A stretch of DNA of 5,766 bases. Source: Clostridiaceae bacterium. Lineage in GTDB: Bacteria > Bacillota_A > Clostridia > Acetivibrionales > Acetivibrionaceae. Below are positions 5,745 through 5,766 of this stretch, in pieces. The notes under the pieces are model-generated. The model did no database searches and was not told where the DNA came from. It worked only from the letters and a program-made list of their open reading frames with translations. The position numbers were made by a program, and so were the translations under genes. The stretch is from NCBI GenBank assembly GCA_012513545.1, contig JAAZCB010000407.1, positions 1 to 5,766 of the forward strand. The letters run 5' to 3'. Numbering within the stretch: position 1 is the stretch's first letter; each line of letters begins with the position of its first letter.

Positions 5745-5766
5745 CTTTAACAACGGTTTTATAATT
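5745..5766 (+). repeat. Possible left end of a fifth attC-like element, cut by window end
   Basis: CTTTAAC (5745-5751) is followed by two bases and CGGTTTTATAA. This repeats the left-end layout of elements 1 and 3: a pyrimidine-rich box ending in AAC, a 2-nt spacer, then the arm. The start of the arm resembles that of element 3 (CGTTTATAAAA). It lies 67 nt after the AraC stop, similar to the 68 nt before element 3. The right half is outside the window, so pairing cannot be tested. Confidence 0.3.

Overview
The window reads as AT-rich, densely packed accessory DNA, most likely from a member of the Bacteroidota. The signs are weak or absent Shine-Dalgarno sequences, AT-rich start contexts, one close match to the Bacteroidota promoter form (TTTG ... 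TAnnTTTG), and protein types typical of the phylum: a plug-like secreted protein, a membrane-anchored EFR1-type flavodoxin/ferredoxin and an AraC/GyrI regulator. This assignment is inferred from style and protein families, not from a marker gene.

All six genes are on the + strand. In order they are: (1) a class I SAM-dependent methyltransferase whose 5' end is broken or lacks a normal start (about 35/137-730); (2) a secreted or membrane protein of unknown function (934-1437); (3) a lipoprotein of the metallo-beta-lactamase fold, NAPE-PLD/UlaG-like (1625-2731); (4) a small secreted protein with a TonB-plug-like segment (2971-3459); (5) an EFR1-type flavodoxin plus 2x[4Fe-4S] ferredoxin with two C-terminal membrane helices (3717-4763); (6) an AraC-type activator with a GyrI-like ligand-binding domain (4803-5678). 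Genes 5 and 6 are 39 nt apart and may be co-transcribed. The first four look functionally unrelated to one another and to this pair.

The most interesting structure lies between the genes. Each of the four gaps of about 190-260 nt (after genes 1, 2, 3 and 4) holds an imperfect palindrome of 129-135 nt. It begins 3-68 nt after a stop codon. Its left end reads (G/C)CC or GCT, then AAC (with 0-3 extra bases between); then come a left arm, a 70-74 nt loop and a right arm. In three of the four a GTTGGC/GTTGGGC core closes the element. The arms complement each other within an element but differ in sequence between elements, so structure rather than sequence is conserved. This is the design of integron attC sites (R''-L''-loop-L'-R', with the GTT core on the outer right). 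A possible left half of a fifth element sits at the window end. I read the window as part of a gene-cassette array in which each cassette is one gene (two in the last) plus a recombination-site-like palindrome. No integrase is visible here, and one of the four sites has ATT in place of GTT.

Two genes have in-frame TTG codons inside the palindromes that would give false upstream starts; the ATG starts at 1625 and 2971 restore proper signal peptides. No gene-free stretch exceeds 300 bases.
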